From JAAYBT01 sp964404395 (GTDB lineage: Bacteria; Bacillota; Clostridia; Acetivibrionales; DTU013), in the NCBI GenBank assembly GCA_964404395.1, contig CAYOKA010000082.1, positions 1 through 9,587 of the forward strand: a stretch of 9,587 bases of DNA. Reading direction: 5' to 3'. This document shows positions 1 to 6,086 of this stretch, in pieces. Each line of letters opens with the position of its first letter. Position 1 is the stretch's first letter. Made by a program: the position numbers and the translations under genes. The notes beneath the pieces are model-generated. The model did no database searches and was not told where the DNA came from. It saw only the letters and a program-made list of their open reading frames with translations.

Positions 1-1
1 A

Positions 2-811
2 GAAGCACCACAGCAATCGGACAAGCAGGCCGGCAAGCTGAGCCTGAGGAGGGAACAGAAGGTTGAAAAGGCTTCGGCCCAGACAACAGTACCGAAAAGG
101 TTTAGAACAGGCAAGTATGTAAGAAAGGAAACCAAGAGTAAAAAGCAATATTTATTCAATATATTAATGATTGTTGTGGCCTTTGCTGTTGGATTTGTAA
201 TTGCTACCATTCTTCAACCGCCCGGGAGCAAGCCTGAGGATGCTCCGGTACAGCCTGACCAAAGCGCAATTGAAGCTGCTGTCAATGAGGTGAAGGCTGA
301 GCATAAATTGGAGCTGGATGAGTTGGACAATAGGATTGCAATGTTGCAGAAGGATAAGGAGAGCGCATTAGCACAAGCGGATTATTATAAGACCTCGCTG
401 AAGCTTTATGAAATAGAATCCCTGACCGCAGACAGGAGATATCAGGATGCTGCCGATATACTTCTTCTTATGAAGACTGTTGAGTTTAAGGATTCGGAAA
501 AGGAAAAATTCGATAAGCTATATGAGAAAGTCATGCCTCTAGCTGCAAAGGCTGCGTACGATCAGGGCTACAAGCTGTACAATTCCAGACAATACCCAGA
601 GTCATTGAAAAGCTTTGAGAGGGTACAGGTATATGACCCAGAATATAGCCGGATGGATGCCACCCTTTATTATATGGGCAGGTGCAATCAGTTTGCGGAT
701 AATTCCAGAACCGCTGTGGCACTCTTCCAAAAGCTAATAGATAATTATCCTAGAAGCGGTTATGTTAAAAATGCTAAAGCTAGACTAAACGAATTGACAA
801 GGATTCCTTAA
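2..811 (+). CDS. Membrane-anchored coiled-coil/TPR protein, 5'-truncated by the window edge
   Basis: The frame is open from base 2 to the TAA at 809-811, giving 269 visible residues. There is no in-frame ATG, GTG or TTG before the ATG at 167. That ATG lies inside a hydrophobic helix (about visible residues 50-71, bases 149-214), so it is very unlikely to be the true start; the gene begins upstream of the window. Visible order: a Lys/Arg/Gln-rich, probably cytoplasmic segment (residues 1-49), one transmembrane helix, a Pro-rich linker, a charged stretch likely to form a coiled coil (about residues 88-130), then TPR-like helical repeats to the end. The last part, with FERVQVYDPEY and FQKLIDNYPRSGYVKNAKARL, resembles TPR units of the BamD/CpoB (YbgF) type. 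A role as an extracytoplasmic scaffold or protein-interaction partner is inference; the exact function is unknown. It ends 80 bases before thrC with no convincing terminator between, so read-through into thrC is possible. Confidence 0.8.
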   Translation, partial: EAPQQSDKQAGKLSLRREQKVEKASAQTTVPKRFRTGKYVRKETKSKKQYLFNILMIVVAFAVGFVIATILQPPGSKPEDAPVQPDQSAIEAAVNEVKAEHKLELDELDNRIAMLQKDKESALAQADYYKTSLKLYEIESLTADRRYQDAADILLLMKTVEFKDSEKEKFDKLYEKVMPLAAKAAYDQGYKLYNSRQYPESLKSFERVQVYDPEYSRMDATLYYMGRCNQFADNSRTAVALFQKLIDNYPRSGYVKNAKARLNELTRIP

Positions 812-877
812 TTTTTTTCTTTTAATCTACACTTATTTGTATTATCATATTAGGAATGACAGTTGTTAGAAATGATC

Positions 878-885
878 AAGGGGGT
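878..885 (+). promoter_or_regulatory. Ribosome binding site that sets the thrC start
   Basis: The sequence AAGGGGGT sits six bases before the ATG at 892, with the G-run at 880-884 ending 7 bases before it. The upstream in-frame ATG at 856 has no comparable purine-rich site, only TTAGGA directly against it, so translation from 892 is preferred. Confidence 0.7.
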
Positions 886-891
886 CACTTA

Positions 892-2391
892 ATGCTTTAT
901 GAAAGCACCCGCGGTGGGGTGAAAAATGTTTTATCGGTTGAGGCAATAAAAAGGGGTCTGGCAGCCGACGGAGGTCTTTTTGTACCCCAAGATGTTGTAA
1001 AGCTTACACCGGATGAGATTTATTCACTGGCTCAGATGAATTATAATGAAAGAGCAGTCTATATACTTGAACGGTTTCTTGATGACTATACCTTCGAGGA
1101 ATTAACAGAATGCGTGAACGGCGCCTATTTTGACGGAAAATTCGAAGGCAATCATGTTGCTCCTGTTAGAAGGCTCAGCAACAGCGCATATGTAATGGAG
1201 CTTTGGCATGGTCCGACCTATGCATTTAAGGATGTTGCGCTGCAGATTCTGCCTCGGTTGCTGACAAAAGCAAATCTGAAAACAAATGAAAGCTCAGAGA
1301 CGGTTATTCTGGTTGCTACCTCCGGAGATACCGGAAAGGCAGCCTTAGAAGGATTTAAGGATGTGGAGGGTACAAGGATAATTGTATTTTTCCCCGAAAA
1401 CGGTGTGAGTCAGGTTCAGAAGATGCAGATGGTTACTCAGGAAGGCGGGAATGTATATTCCCTAGCAGTAAAGGGCAATTTTGATGATACGCAAAATGGT
1501 GTAAAAGCAATTTTTTCTGATAAAGAATTGAGAGAAAGGATGCTGGGTAATGGGTTAAGGTTCTCTTCTGCAAATTCGATTAACTGGGGCAGGCTTGTAC
1601 CCCAGATAGTTTATTATTTCTCGGCTTATGCCGATCTGCTTGCAAATGGCCAAATCATCGCGGGAGAAAAGATTAACTTTACAGTGCCTACAGGAAATTT
1701 CGGCAATATACTCGCCGGATGGTATGCGAATGAAATGGGCTTGCCTGTAGGTAAGCTGATTTGTGCATCCAATGAGAACAATGTTTTGACCGAATTTATT
1801 AACTCAGGTATCTATGACCGCAAAAGAGATTTTAAAAGGACTATTTCACCATCAATGGATATACTTATTTCCAGCAACCTGGAAAGGCTTCTCTATGAGC
1901 TTTCGGGGCATGATGGGAAACAGGTTCTCGAGTGGATGGGCATGTTGAAGAATGAAGGCAAGTATACGGTAGACACGCAAATGAAGCAAAGGGTTTCTGA
2001 ATTATTTTGGGGCTCCTATACCACTGAGACCGAGACAATTGAGACGATTAAAGATGTCTATGACGATTATGGATATGTCATAGATCCGCATACGGCTGTA
2101 GGAGTCGATGTTTACGATAAGTACCTCATATCCACCGGAGATATGACTAAGACAGTAATTGTATCCACCGCAAGCCCCTTTAAATTCAATGAAAGTGTTG
2201 CAAAGGCCATTCTAGGGGAAGAGGCCGTTAAAGGGAAATCAGAATATGAGCTGCTGGAGCTTCTGGCTCAGGAGTGCGGGCTTGAGGTACCAGCTGGTCT
2301 TGATGGTTTAGAGACTAAGGAAATACGCCACACAGAGGTATGTAAAATGAATGAAATGAAGCAGAAGGTAACACAAATTTTGCGCTTATGA
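892..2391 (+). CDS. thrC: Threonine synthase (PLP enzyme)
   Basis: Threonine synthase converts O-phospho-L-homoserine to L-threonine and phosphate, the last step of threonine biosynthesis, in the cytoplasm. The 499-residue protein opens with the family-typical MLYESTRGG. The PLP Schiff-base lysine is Lys113 in WHGPTYAFKD. A substrate-phosphate loop SGDTGKAAL begins at Ser144, and a PLP-phosphate loop PTGNFGN begins at Pro266. Length and motif order fit the long (about 500 aa) clostridial/E. coli/yeast type rather than the short plant/archaeal-like form. A longer frame reaches ATG 856, adding 12 residues (MTVVRNDQGGHL) that precede the conserved N-terminus; the site at 878-885 supports 892. 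An intrinsic terminator follows 60 bases after the stop. No T-box or other amino-acid-sensing leader is visible in the 80 bases upstream. No hom or thrB is adjacent within the window. Confidence 0.96.
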   Translation: MLYESTRGGVKNVLSVEAIKRGLAADGGLFVPQDVVKLTPDEIYSLAQMNYNERAVYILERFLDDYTFEELTECVNGAYFDGKFEGNHVAPVRRLSNSAYVMELWHGPTYAFKDVALQILPRLLTKANLKTNESSETVILVATSGDTGKAALEGFKDVEGTRIIVFFPENGVSQVQKMQMVTQEGGNVYSLAVKGNFDDTQNGVKAIFSDKELRERMLGNGLRFSSANSINWGRLVPQIVYYFSAYADLLANGQIIAGEKINFTVPTGNFGNILAGWYANEMGLPVGKLICASNENNVLTEFINSGIYDRKRDFKRTISPSMDILISSNLERLLYELSGHDGKQVLEWMGMLKNEGKYTVDTQMKQRVSELFWGSYTTETETIETIKDVYDDYGYVIDPHTAVGVDVYDKYLISTGDMTKTVIVSTASPFKFNESVAKAILGEEAVKGKSEYELLELLAQECGLEVPAGLDGLETKEIRHTEVCKMNEMKQKVTQILRL

Positions 2392-2436
2392 TGTCAACCT
2401 GCCTTAATGTGACTGATAATTAGACAGACTAAAAAT

Positions 2437-2525
2437 ATTAGAGGTACCACTAAAGCAATCAAAATGATTGCTTTTTTTGGACTTATCTCAAATTTCGAGT
2501 AGAAACTTGAACTGACCTCTCTAAT
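2437..2525. other. Possible three-helix (three-way junction) RNA fold downstream of thrC
   Basis: Three nested pairings are visible by eye. P1 joins ATTAGAGGT (2437-2445) to ACCTCTCTAAT (2515-2525), with either a two-base bulge or a shortened stem. P3 is the terminator hairpin (2452-2474). P2 joins TCAAATTTC (2488-2496) to GAAACTTGA (2502-2510) across a 5-base loop. On the + strand P2 has one A/C mismatch; on the - strand the same position is a G-U pair, so a - strand RNA would fold more completely. On the + strand, transcription ending at P3 would normally not reach P2. No known RNA family is recognised, and chance pairing in AT-rich sequence is possible. Confidence 0.3.
2452..2478 (+). terminator. 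Intrinsic terminator of thrC
   Basis: AAAGCAATCA (2452-2461) pairs perfectly with TGATTGCTTT (2465-2474) around an AAA loop. The T-run spans 2472-2478, so its last four T's lie beyond the stem. It begins 60 bases after the thrC stop. The stem is AT-rich, but the hairpin-plus-T-run layout points to termination on the + strand; the opposite strand has only three T's after the hairpin. Confidence 0.8.
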
Positions 2526-2636
2526 AAGGCTGATAAACCTTTCTTTCGAGGGAGCTATTGCTAGTATGTGAACTTTCGGTAATCGGCTTTTCATATTGCT
2601 AATTTATTCGGAGATTATTTCGTTTATACTACTGGG

Positions 2637-2662
2637 GCCTGTTTTGGGCGGTCAAAACAGGC
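2637..2662. repeat. Perfect 10-bp inverted repeat (hairpin)
   Basis: GCCTGTTTTG (2637-2646) and CAAAACAGGC (2653-2662) are exact inverted repeats around the loop GGCGGT. Two G-U pairs could extend the stem outward on the + strand. No T-run follows on either strand, so it is not a standard intrinsic terminator. It lies 28 bases upstream of the candidate promoter -35 of the GH18 gene, and could be an operator, a transcript-end stem or a remnant of a repeat element. Confidence 0.65.
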
Positions 2663-2689
2663 TTGGGTTTACATAATTTGTTCGTTGAT

Positions 2690-2719
2690 TTGAAAGCAGC
2701 CATCCTGTAAGGTTATAAG
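2690..2719 (+). promoter_or_regulatory. Candidate sigma-A-type promoter of the GH18 gene
   Basis: TTGAAA (2690-2695) and TATAAG (2714-2719) are separated by 18 bases, a good match to the vegetative consensus. Transcription would start near 2726. That leaves about 47 bases of leader before the TTG at 2773, but only about 8 before the alternative GTG at 2734. Function is inferred from sequence only. Confidence 0.5.
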
Positions 2720-2735
2720 TACACACCCCATTTGT

Positions 2736-2755
2736 GAAGGGGACAGAAGGGGACA
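2736..2755 (+). repeat. Tandem duplication of a 10-base unit in the GH18 leader
   Basis: Two exact adjacent copies of GAAGGGGACA occupy 2736-2745 and 2746-2755, immediately before the ribosome site. The CCCC at 2727-2730 could pair with the GGGG of either copy. The string AAGGGGACAGGGAG (2747-2760) recurs once inside the GH18 gene at 3850-3863. Confidence 0.6.
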
Positions 2756-2762
2756 GGGAGGA
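2755..2762 (+). promoter_or_regulatory. Ribosome binding site that sets a TTG start for the GH18 gene
   Basis: AGGGAGGA is a strong Shine-Dalgarno match. It stands 10 bases before the TTG at 2773 and lies downstream of the alternative GTG at 2734, so it cannot serve that codon. No comparable site precedes the GTG at a usable distance after the predicted transcript start. Confidence 0.6.
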
Positions 2763-2772
2763 TTGGTTACAG

Positions 2773-4488
2773 TTGAGGTTCAGGATCACATGTCTAAATA
2801 CATTAATTATAGTATTCATTTTTACCTTTTCCAGCCTGGTGCTACCGCATATACAGGGGCAAGAAGTATGGGGCGCAGTAATCCAGCCGGCCCAAAATGC
2901 GGATGATAGTGCAGCTCAAAATGCAAATCGAAGCGGGCGTTTTAATATGAGCTATATATATTTTGGAAACTCCGCGGCTTACACGAAGCATGTGGATGAT
3001 ACGAAGGGCTCGCTGGATGCCATTTCACCCAGCTATTTTAATCTGGAAGATGACGGCAGGCTAAAGCTCACAGGAGCAGTGAATCGAGATTTTATTAGTG
3101 ACATGCATGACAGAGGAATAAAGGTTACACCATTTTTAAGCAATCACTGGAATCAGCAAATCGGTATAAATGCTCTAAACAACTCGGACCAGCTGACCTC
3201 TCAGATAGTGGCTGCCATCTCGGAATACAATTTGGACGGAATAAATGTAGATATTGAAAACCTGACGGAGGATCAGAGGGATAGTTATACGAATTTTGTA
3301 CGATTGCTCAGAGAGAAGCTTCCGGCTGAAAAAAGCGTTTCTGTTGCCGTAGCGGTGAATCCTTATGGGATGGAGGAAGGATGGCAGGCTTCTTATGATT
3401 ATGCCGCCCTGGCTCAATACAGTGATTACCTGATGCTGATGGCCTATGATGAGCACTATCAGGGTGAGACGGAGAATCCCGGAAGTGCACCTGGGCCTGT
3501 GGCAAGTTATAAATTCACTGAGGACTCTATAGAGGCAGCACTGAAAGAGGTTCCCGCCGATAAGCTCGTTTTGGGAATAGCTTTTTACGGGAGGCTCTGG
3601 AAGCGCGGAGCTTCATACGGAGGGTACGGCATAAGTAATAATATAGTGGAGGAGCTAATCCAAAGATATAATGGGAAAGTAATTTATGACTATGGACGAA
3701 AATCCCCAAAGGCTGTTATAACAATAGCTGCAAAGGATAAAAAGCCCGTGATATTTGGGAAAGCTCTTGAAGCGGGAACATATGATATATGGTTTGAAAA
3801 CGAGGCTTCCATCAAAAGCAAACTGGAGCTTGTGGGTAAATACAATTTGAAGGGGACAGGGAGCTGGAGCCTCGGACAGGAGACAGAGAGCACATGGGAC
3901 TACTATTCATTGTGGCTTGAAGGTATATATTTTGGTGATATTCAGAAGCATTGGGCAAAAGCATCTATCCTCACCGTTTTGGATAATGGATGGATGATTG
4001 GCATGTCTGGGACTCAATTCATGCCGGACTCCCCGATGACAAGAGCCCAGGCGGCGACGCTTTTTGTTAGGGTGCTTGGTATTGAACCTACCGAAGCACC
4101 GGGCGGTCAGTCGGCATTTTTCGATACAAAGAATCACTGGGCATCTTCTGAAATTGAAGCAGCCAGGCAGTACGGGCTTGTGGAGGGAGTAGACAGCGGT
4201 AAATTCAGCCCCGACAGCGCACTTACCAGAGAGCAGATGGCTGTACTCCTTGACCGCATTTTGAAGCTTGAAAGCCAGACGGTTGAAGGCTTCCCTGATG
4301 TATCAGCAATAAAGACACCATGGTCATTCGATGCTATTGGCCGAATGGCTTCGGCGGGGCTGTTGGCCGGCTTTCCTGATGGCAAATTCTATCCTAAGAC
4401 TGCTATTACCCGTGGGCAAATGGCAGTACTTATGGAACGGTCAGCTTCACATATAAAAGGGGAGGTATTCTCAAAAAATACCAGATAA
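2773..4488 (+). CDS. Secreted GH18 glycosidase (SleL/YaaH-like) with three C-terminal SLH domains
   Basis: From the TTG start the protein has 571 residues. It begins with a signal-peptide-like N-terminus: MRFR, then a hydrophobic core to about residue 25. The frame extends 13 codons further to GTG 2734, but those residues are charged and lack a ribosome site. The GH18 barrel covers roughly residues 45-375. Its active-site strand DGINVDIE has Asp155, Asp160 and the catalytic Glu162, all present. MAYDEHY (223-229) and Trp365 near the last strand fit the SleL/YaaH/YdhD branch, whose members cleave N-acetylglucosamine-containing glycans such as spore-cortex peptidoglycan. Three SLH domains follow, starting near residues 386, 448 and 506, with TRAQ, TREQ and TRGQ signatures; SLH triplets bind pyruvylated secondary cell-wall polymer. 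No LysM domain is visible, unlike typical SleL. Inference: a surface-held cell-wall or chitin-type hydrolase; the substrate cannot be settled from sequence. It appears monocistronic. Confidence 0.9.
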   Translation: MRFRITCLNTLIIVFIFTFSSLVLPHIQGQEVWGAVIQPAQNADDSAAQNANRSGRFNMSYIYFGNSAAYTKHVDDTKGSLDAISPSYFNLEDDGRLKLTGAVNRDFISDMHDRGIKVTPFLSNHWNQQIGINALNNSDQLTSQIVAAISEYNLDGINVDIENLTEDQRDSYTNFVRLLREKLPAEKSVSVAVAVNPYGMEEGWQASYDYAALAQYSDYLMLMAYDEHYQGETENPGSAPGPVASYKFTEDSIEAALKEVPADKLVLGIAFYGRLWKRGASYGGYGISNNIVEELIQRYNGKVIYDYGRKSPKAVITIAAKDKKPVIFGKALEAGTYDIWFENEASIKSKLELVGKYNLKGTGSWSLGQETESTWDYYSLWLEGIYFGDIQKHWAKASILTVLDNGWMIGMSGTQFMPDSPMTRAQAATLFVRVLGIEPTEAPGGQSAFFDTKNHWASSEIEAARQYGLVEGVDSGKFSPDSALTREQMAVLLDRILKLESQTVEGFPDVSAIKTPWSFDAIGRMASAGLLAGFPDGKFYPKTAITRGQMAVLMERSASHIKGEVFSKNTR

Positions 4489-4549
4489 ATAACTCTAAGA
4501 CCTTTCTTAAAGCCAATGTTCAAGGCATGTTAAATAATTACAATGTACT

Positions 4550-4559
4550 TTGTATACAA
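4550..4559. promoter_or_regulatory. Perfect palindrome, possible operator upstream of rnf
   Basis: TTGTATACAA is a 10-base perfect palindrome about 50-60 bases upstream of the promoter-like elements before rnfC. Its form resembles GntR/FadR-type operators. It does not match the Rex pattern (TTGTTAA-N4-TTAACAA) that might be expected for a redox operon. One short AT-rich palindrome can easily occur by chance. Confidence 0.2.
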
Positions 4560-4591
4560 GATTTAATTATATTTTTGCTTTTTGCTATAGC

Positions 4592-4621
4592 TTGTGTGTA
4601 ATAAACATGCTAGAATATTAT
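4592..4621 (+). promoter_or_regulatory. Candidate rnf operon promoter (weak)
   Basis: Two overlapping readings exist. TTGTGT (4592-4597) stands 18 bases before TATTAT (4616-4621). Alternatively an extended -10, TGCTAGAAT (4608-4616), acts without a good -35. Either would give a leader of about 115-125 bases before rnfC. A second extended -10, TGTTGTAAT (4673-4681), could give a leader of about 60 bases instead. None is decisive. Confidence 0.35.
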
Positions 4622-4629
4622 ACGAAACA

Positions 4630-4654
4630 GCCCGGTATTTGATCGGCGTTTTTT
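4630..4654 (+). terminator. Terminator-like hairpin in the GH18-rnfC gap
   Basis: GCC (4630-4632) pairs with GGC (4645-4647). After one bulged C, GGT (4634-4636) pairs with ATC (4642-4644), including one G-U pair. The loop is ATTTG, and G plus six T's (4649-4654) follow. The stem is short and imperfect. It could end the GH18 transcript, since no better terminator follows that gene, or act as an attenuator if the rnf promoter is the one at 4592-4621. Confidence 0.35.
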
Positions 4655-4656
4655 AT

Positions 4657-4700
4657 CCACGGAATTCTGTACTGTTGTAATACGCATTCAGCTTTCGTGG
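4657..4700 (+). other. Imperfect leader stem-loop upstream of rnfC
   Basis: CCACG (4657-4661) pairs with CGTGG (4696-4700), GAAT (4662-4665) with ATTC (4686-4689), and GTA (4669-4671) with TAC (4681-4683). Unpaired bases lie mainly on the 3' side. It follows the T-run at 4649-4654 and ends 46 bases before the rnfC start. Read from DNA only; its existence and role are inferred. Confidence 0.3.
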
Positions 4701-4722
4701 CTTTGATTTGTACAGATAGAAG

Positions 4723-4737
4723 CAGGGGAAGAGGTGG
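4723..4737 (+). promoter_or_regulatory. Purine-rich ribosome site that sets the rnfC start
   Basis: The purine-rich stretch contains AGGGGAAGAGG, and GAGGTGG (4731-4737) ends 8 bases before the GTG at 4746. The outermost in-frame GTG at 4734 lies within this site, so it is a poor start; TTG 4743 is also possible. Starting at 4746 gives MKAVRLFKGG, which resembles the usual RnfC N-terminus. Confidence 0.6.
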
Positions 4738-4745
4738 TTTGGTTG

Positions 4746-6086
4746 GTGAAAGCGGTAAGACTGTTTAAAGGAGGCATAAGGCCTGAGCATAACAAGACGA
4801 CATCAGATATGCAGACCGTTGAGATGTCATTGCCGTCAAAGGTGGTTATCCCAATGCTCCAGCATGTCGGAGCGCCATGCGAGCCTATTGTCAAAAAGGG
4901 TGATCGTGTTTTGGTAGGGCAAAAAATCGGGGATTCTGAAAAAGCGATATCTGCCCCCATCCATTCAAGTGTGTCCGGTATTGTCAACAGCATTAAGACT
5001 GTACGCTATTCCAACGGTGCCGAGGTTTTGGCGGTTGAAATCAAGCCGGATGGGCTGCAGGAAATACATGGGAGCGTAGTAGCTCCTGATTACACCGATA
5101 GGGAAAGCCTAATAAAGTCAATAAGAGAATCGGGAGTGGTAGGGCTGGGGGGAGCAGGGTTCCCCACATCAATAAAACTATCTCCGCCGCCCGGAAAAAA
5201 GCTCGATACTCTGATCATAAATGGTGCGGAATGTGAGCCCTATATTACATCTGATTTCAGAGAGATGATGGAAAACCCCGAGGGAATTATTGAGGGCACC
5301 AAAAGGGTTATGGAGATCACCGGTGTAAATAAGGCTTTCATTGCGATTGAGCAAAACAAGCAGGAGGCTATCGACAAGATATCTTCTCTGCTGAAGGAAT
5401 CCGAAGATATTGACGTTGTACCGCTGCGTACGCGCTATCCTCAGGGCGGAGAAAAGCAGCTCATTTATGCGGTGACCGGCAGGAAGGTTCCAGTTGGCAA
5501 GCTGCCAGCCGAGGTTGGTGTGCTGGTACAGAATGTGGCTACCGTTTCGTTTATTGACAAGTATCTAAAAACGGGGATGCCCCTAATTAAAAAGAAGATT
5601 ACTGTGGACGGCGGCGCTGTTGTGAAGCCAATGAATGTGGAGGTACTGATAGGAACACCGTTGCAAGAGGTGTTTGATTTTTGTGGCGGCTTTTTAGAGG
5701 AGCCTCGGAAGATTATTATGGGTGGTCCAATGATGGGTGTAGCTCAGTATTCGCTGGATAGCTCGGTATTGAAGCAAAATAATGCTCTTTTAGCATTGAC
5801 TGATGGGCAGGCACAGGAAAAACCGGAATCGGTTTGTATCCGATGCGGCAGGTGTGCTATGGTCTGTCCCATGTCATTGCTTCCCCTTTATATTAATTCA
5901 AATGTAATGAGAGGCAATTTTGAAGAGCTTGAGAAATACCATCCCAACGATTGTATGGAATGCGGTTGCTGTTCCTATGTATGCCCTGCATCAAGGCATT
6001 TGACGCAATCAATACGCCAGGCCAAGGCGGAGTTAAGGAAAATGGCCGATAGAGAAAAAGGGGGGAATAAGGGGAATGGAAATTAA
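4746..6086 (+). CDS. rnfC: Rnf complex subunit RnfC (Fe-S, NADH-site subunit)
   Basis: RnfC is the peripheral cytoplasmic subunit of the ferredoxin:NAD+ oxidoreductase and is thought to carry the NAD(H)/FMN site, by analogy with the complex I 51-kDa subunit. At 446 residues from GTG 4746 it has the usual length. The N-terminal FKGGIRPEHNK is family-typical. The glycine-rich GLGGAGFPT begins at Gly133, followed by NGAECEPY (159-166). Two [4Fe-4S] motifs close the protein: Cys364, 367, 370, 374 (CIRCGRCAMVCP) and Cys403, 406, 409, 413 (CMECGCCSYVCP), with an extra Cys408 in the second. The polar Lys/Gly-rich C-terminus overlaps rnfD by 11 bases, indicating coupled translation. It is the first gene of the operon; control probably acts through the 257-base gap upstream. 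Longer starts at 4734 or 4743 would add only 4 or 1 residues. Confidence 0.97.
   Translation: MKAVRLFKGGIRPEHNKTTSDMQTVEMSLPSKVVIPMLQHVGAPCEPIVKKGDRVLVGQKIGDSEKAISAPIHSSVSGIVNSIKTVRYSNGAEVLAVEIKPDGLQEIHGSVVAPDYTDRESLIKSIRESGVVGLGGAGFPTSIKLSPPPGKKLDTLIINGAECEPYITSDFREMMENPEGIIEGTKRVMEITGVNKAFIAIEQNKQEAIDKISSLLKESEDIDVVPLRTRYPQGGEKQLIYAVTGRKVPVGKLPAEVGVLVQNVATVSFIDKYLKTGMPLIKKKITVDGGAVVKPMNVEVLIGTPLQEVFDFCGGFLEEPRKIIMGGPMMGVAQYSLDSSVLKQNNALLALTDGQAQEKPESVCIRCGRCAMVCPMSLLPLYINSNVMRGNFEELEKYHPNDCMECGCCSYVCPASRHLTQSIRQAKAELRKMADREKGGNKGNGN

Noticed and set aside
799..818. Short hairpin AAGG-ATT-CCTT followed by seven T's at the end of the TPR gene
   Set aside because: The stem is only 4 bp with a 3-base loop; too weak to call a terminator, though the T-run is notable.
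794..826. TTGACA (794-799) and TTTAAT (821-826) as a thrC promoter
   Set aside because: The spacer is 21 bases and the -35 lies inside the preceding gene; no better pair was seen, so the thrC promoter is left unassigned.
812..891. T-box or riboswitch leader for thrC
   Set aside because: Only 80 bases are available, with no T-box sequence, specifier stem or other known leader visible.
856..891. thrC start at ATG 856
   Set aside because: The 12 extra residues precede the conserved MLYESTRGG start and lack a well-spaced ribosome site; 892 has AAGGGGGT.
4550..4559. Rex operator upstream of rnf
   Set aside because: The palindrome lacks the TTGTTAA-N4-TTAACAA form.
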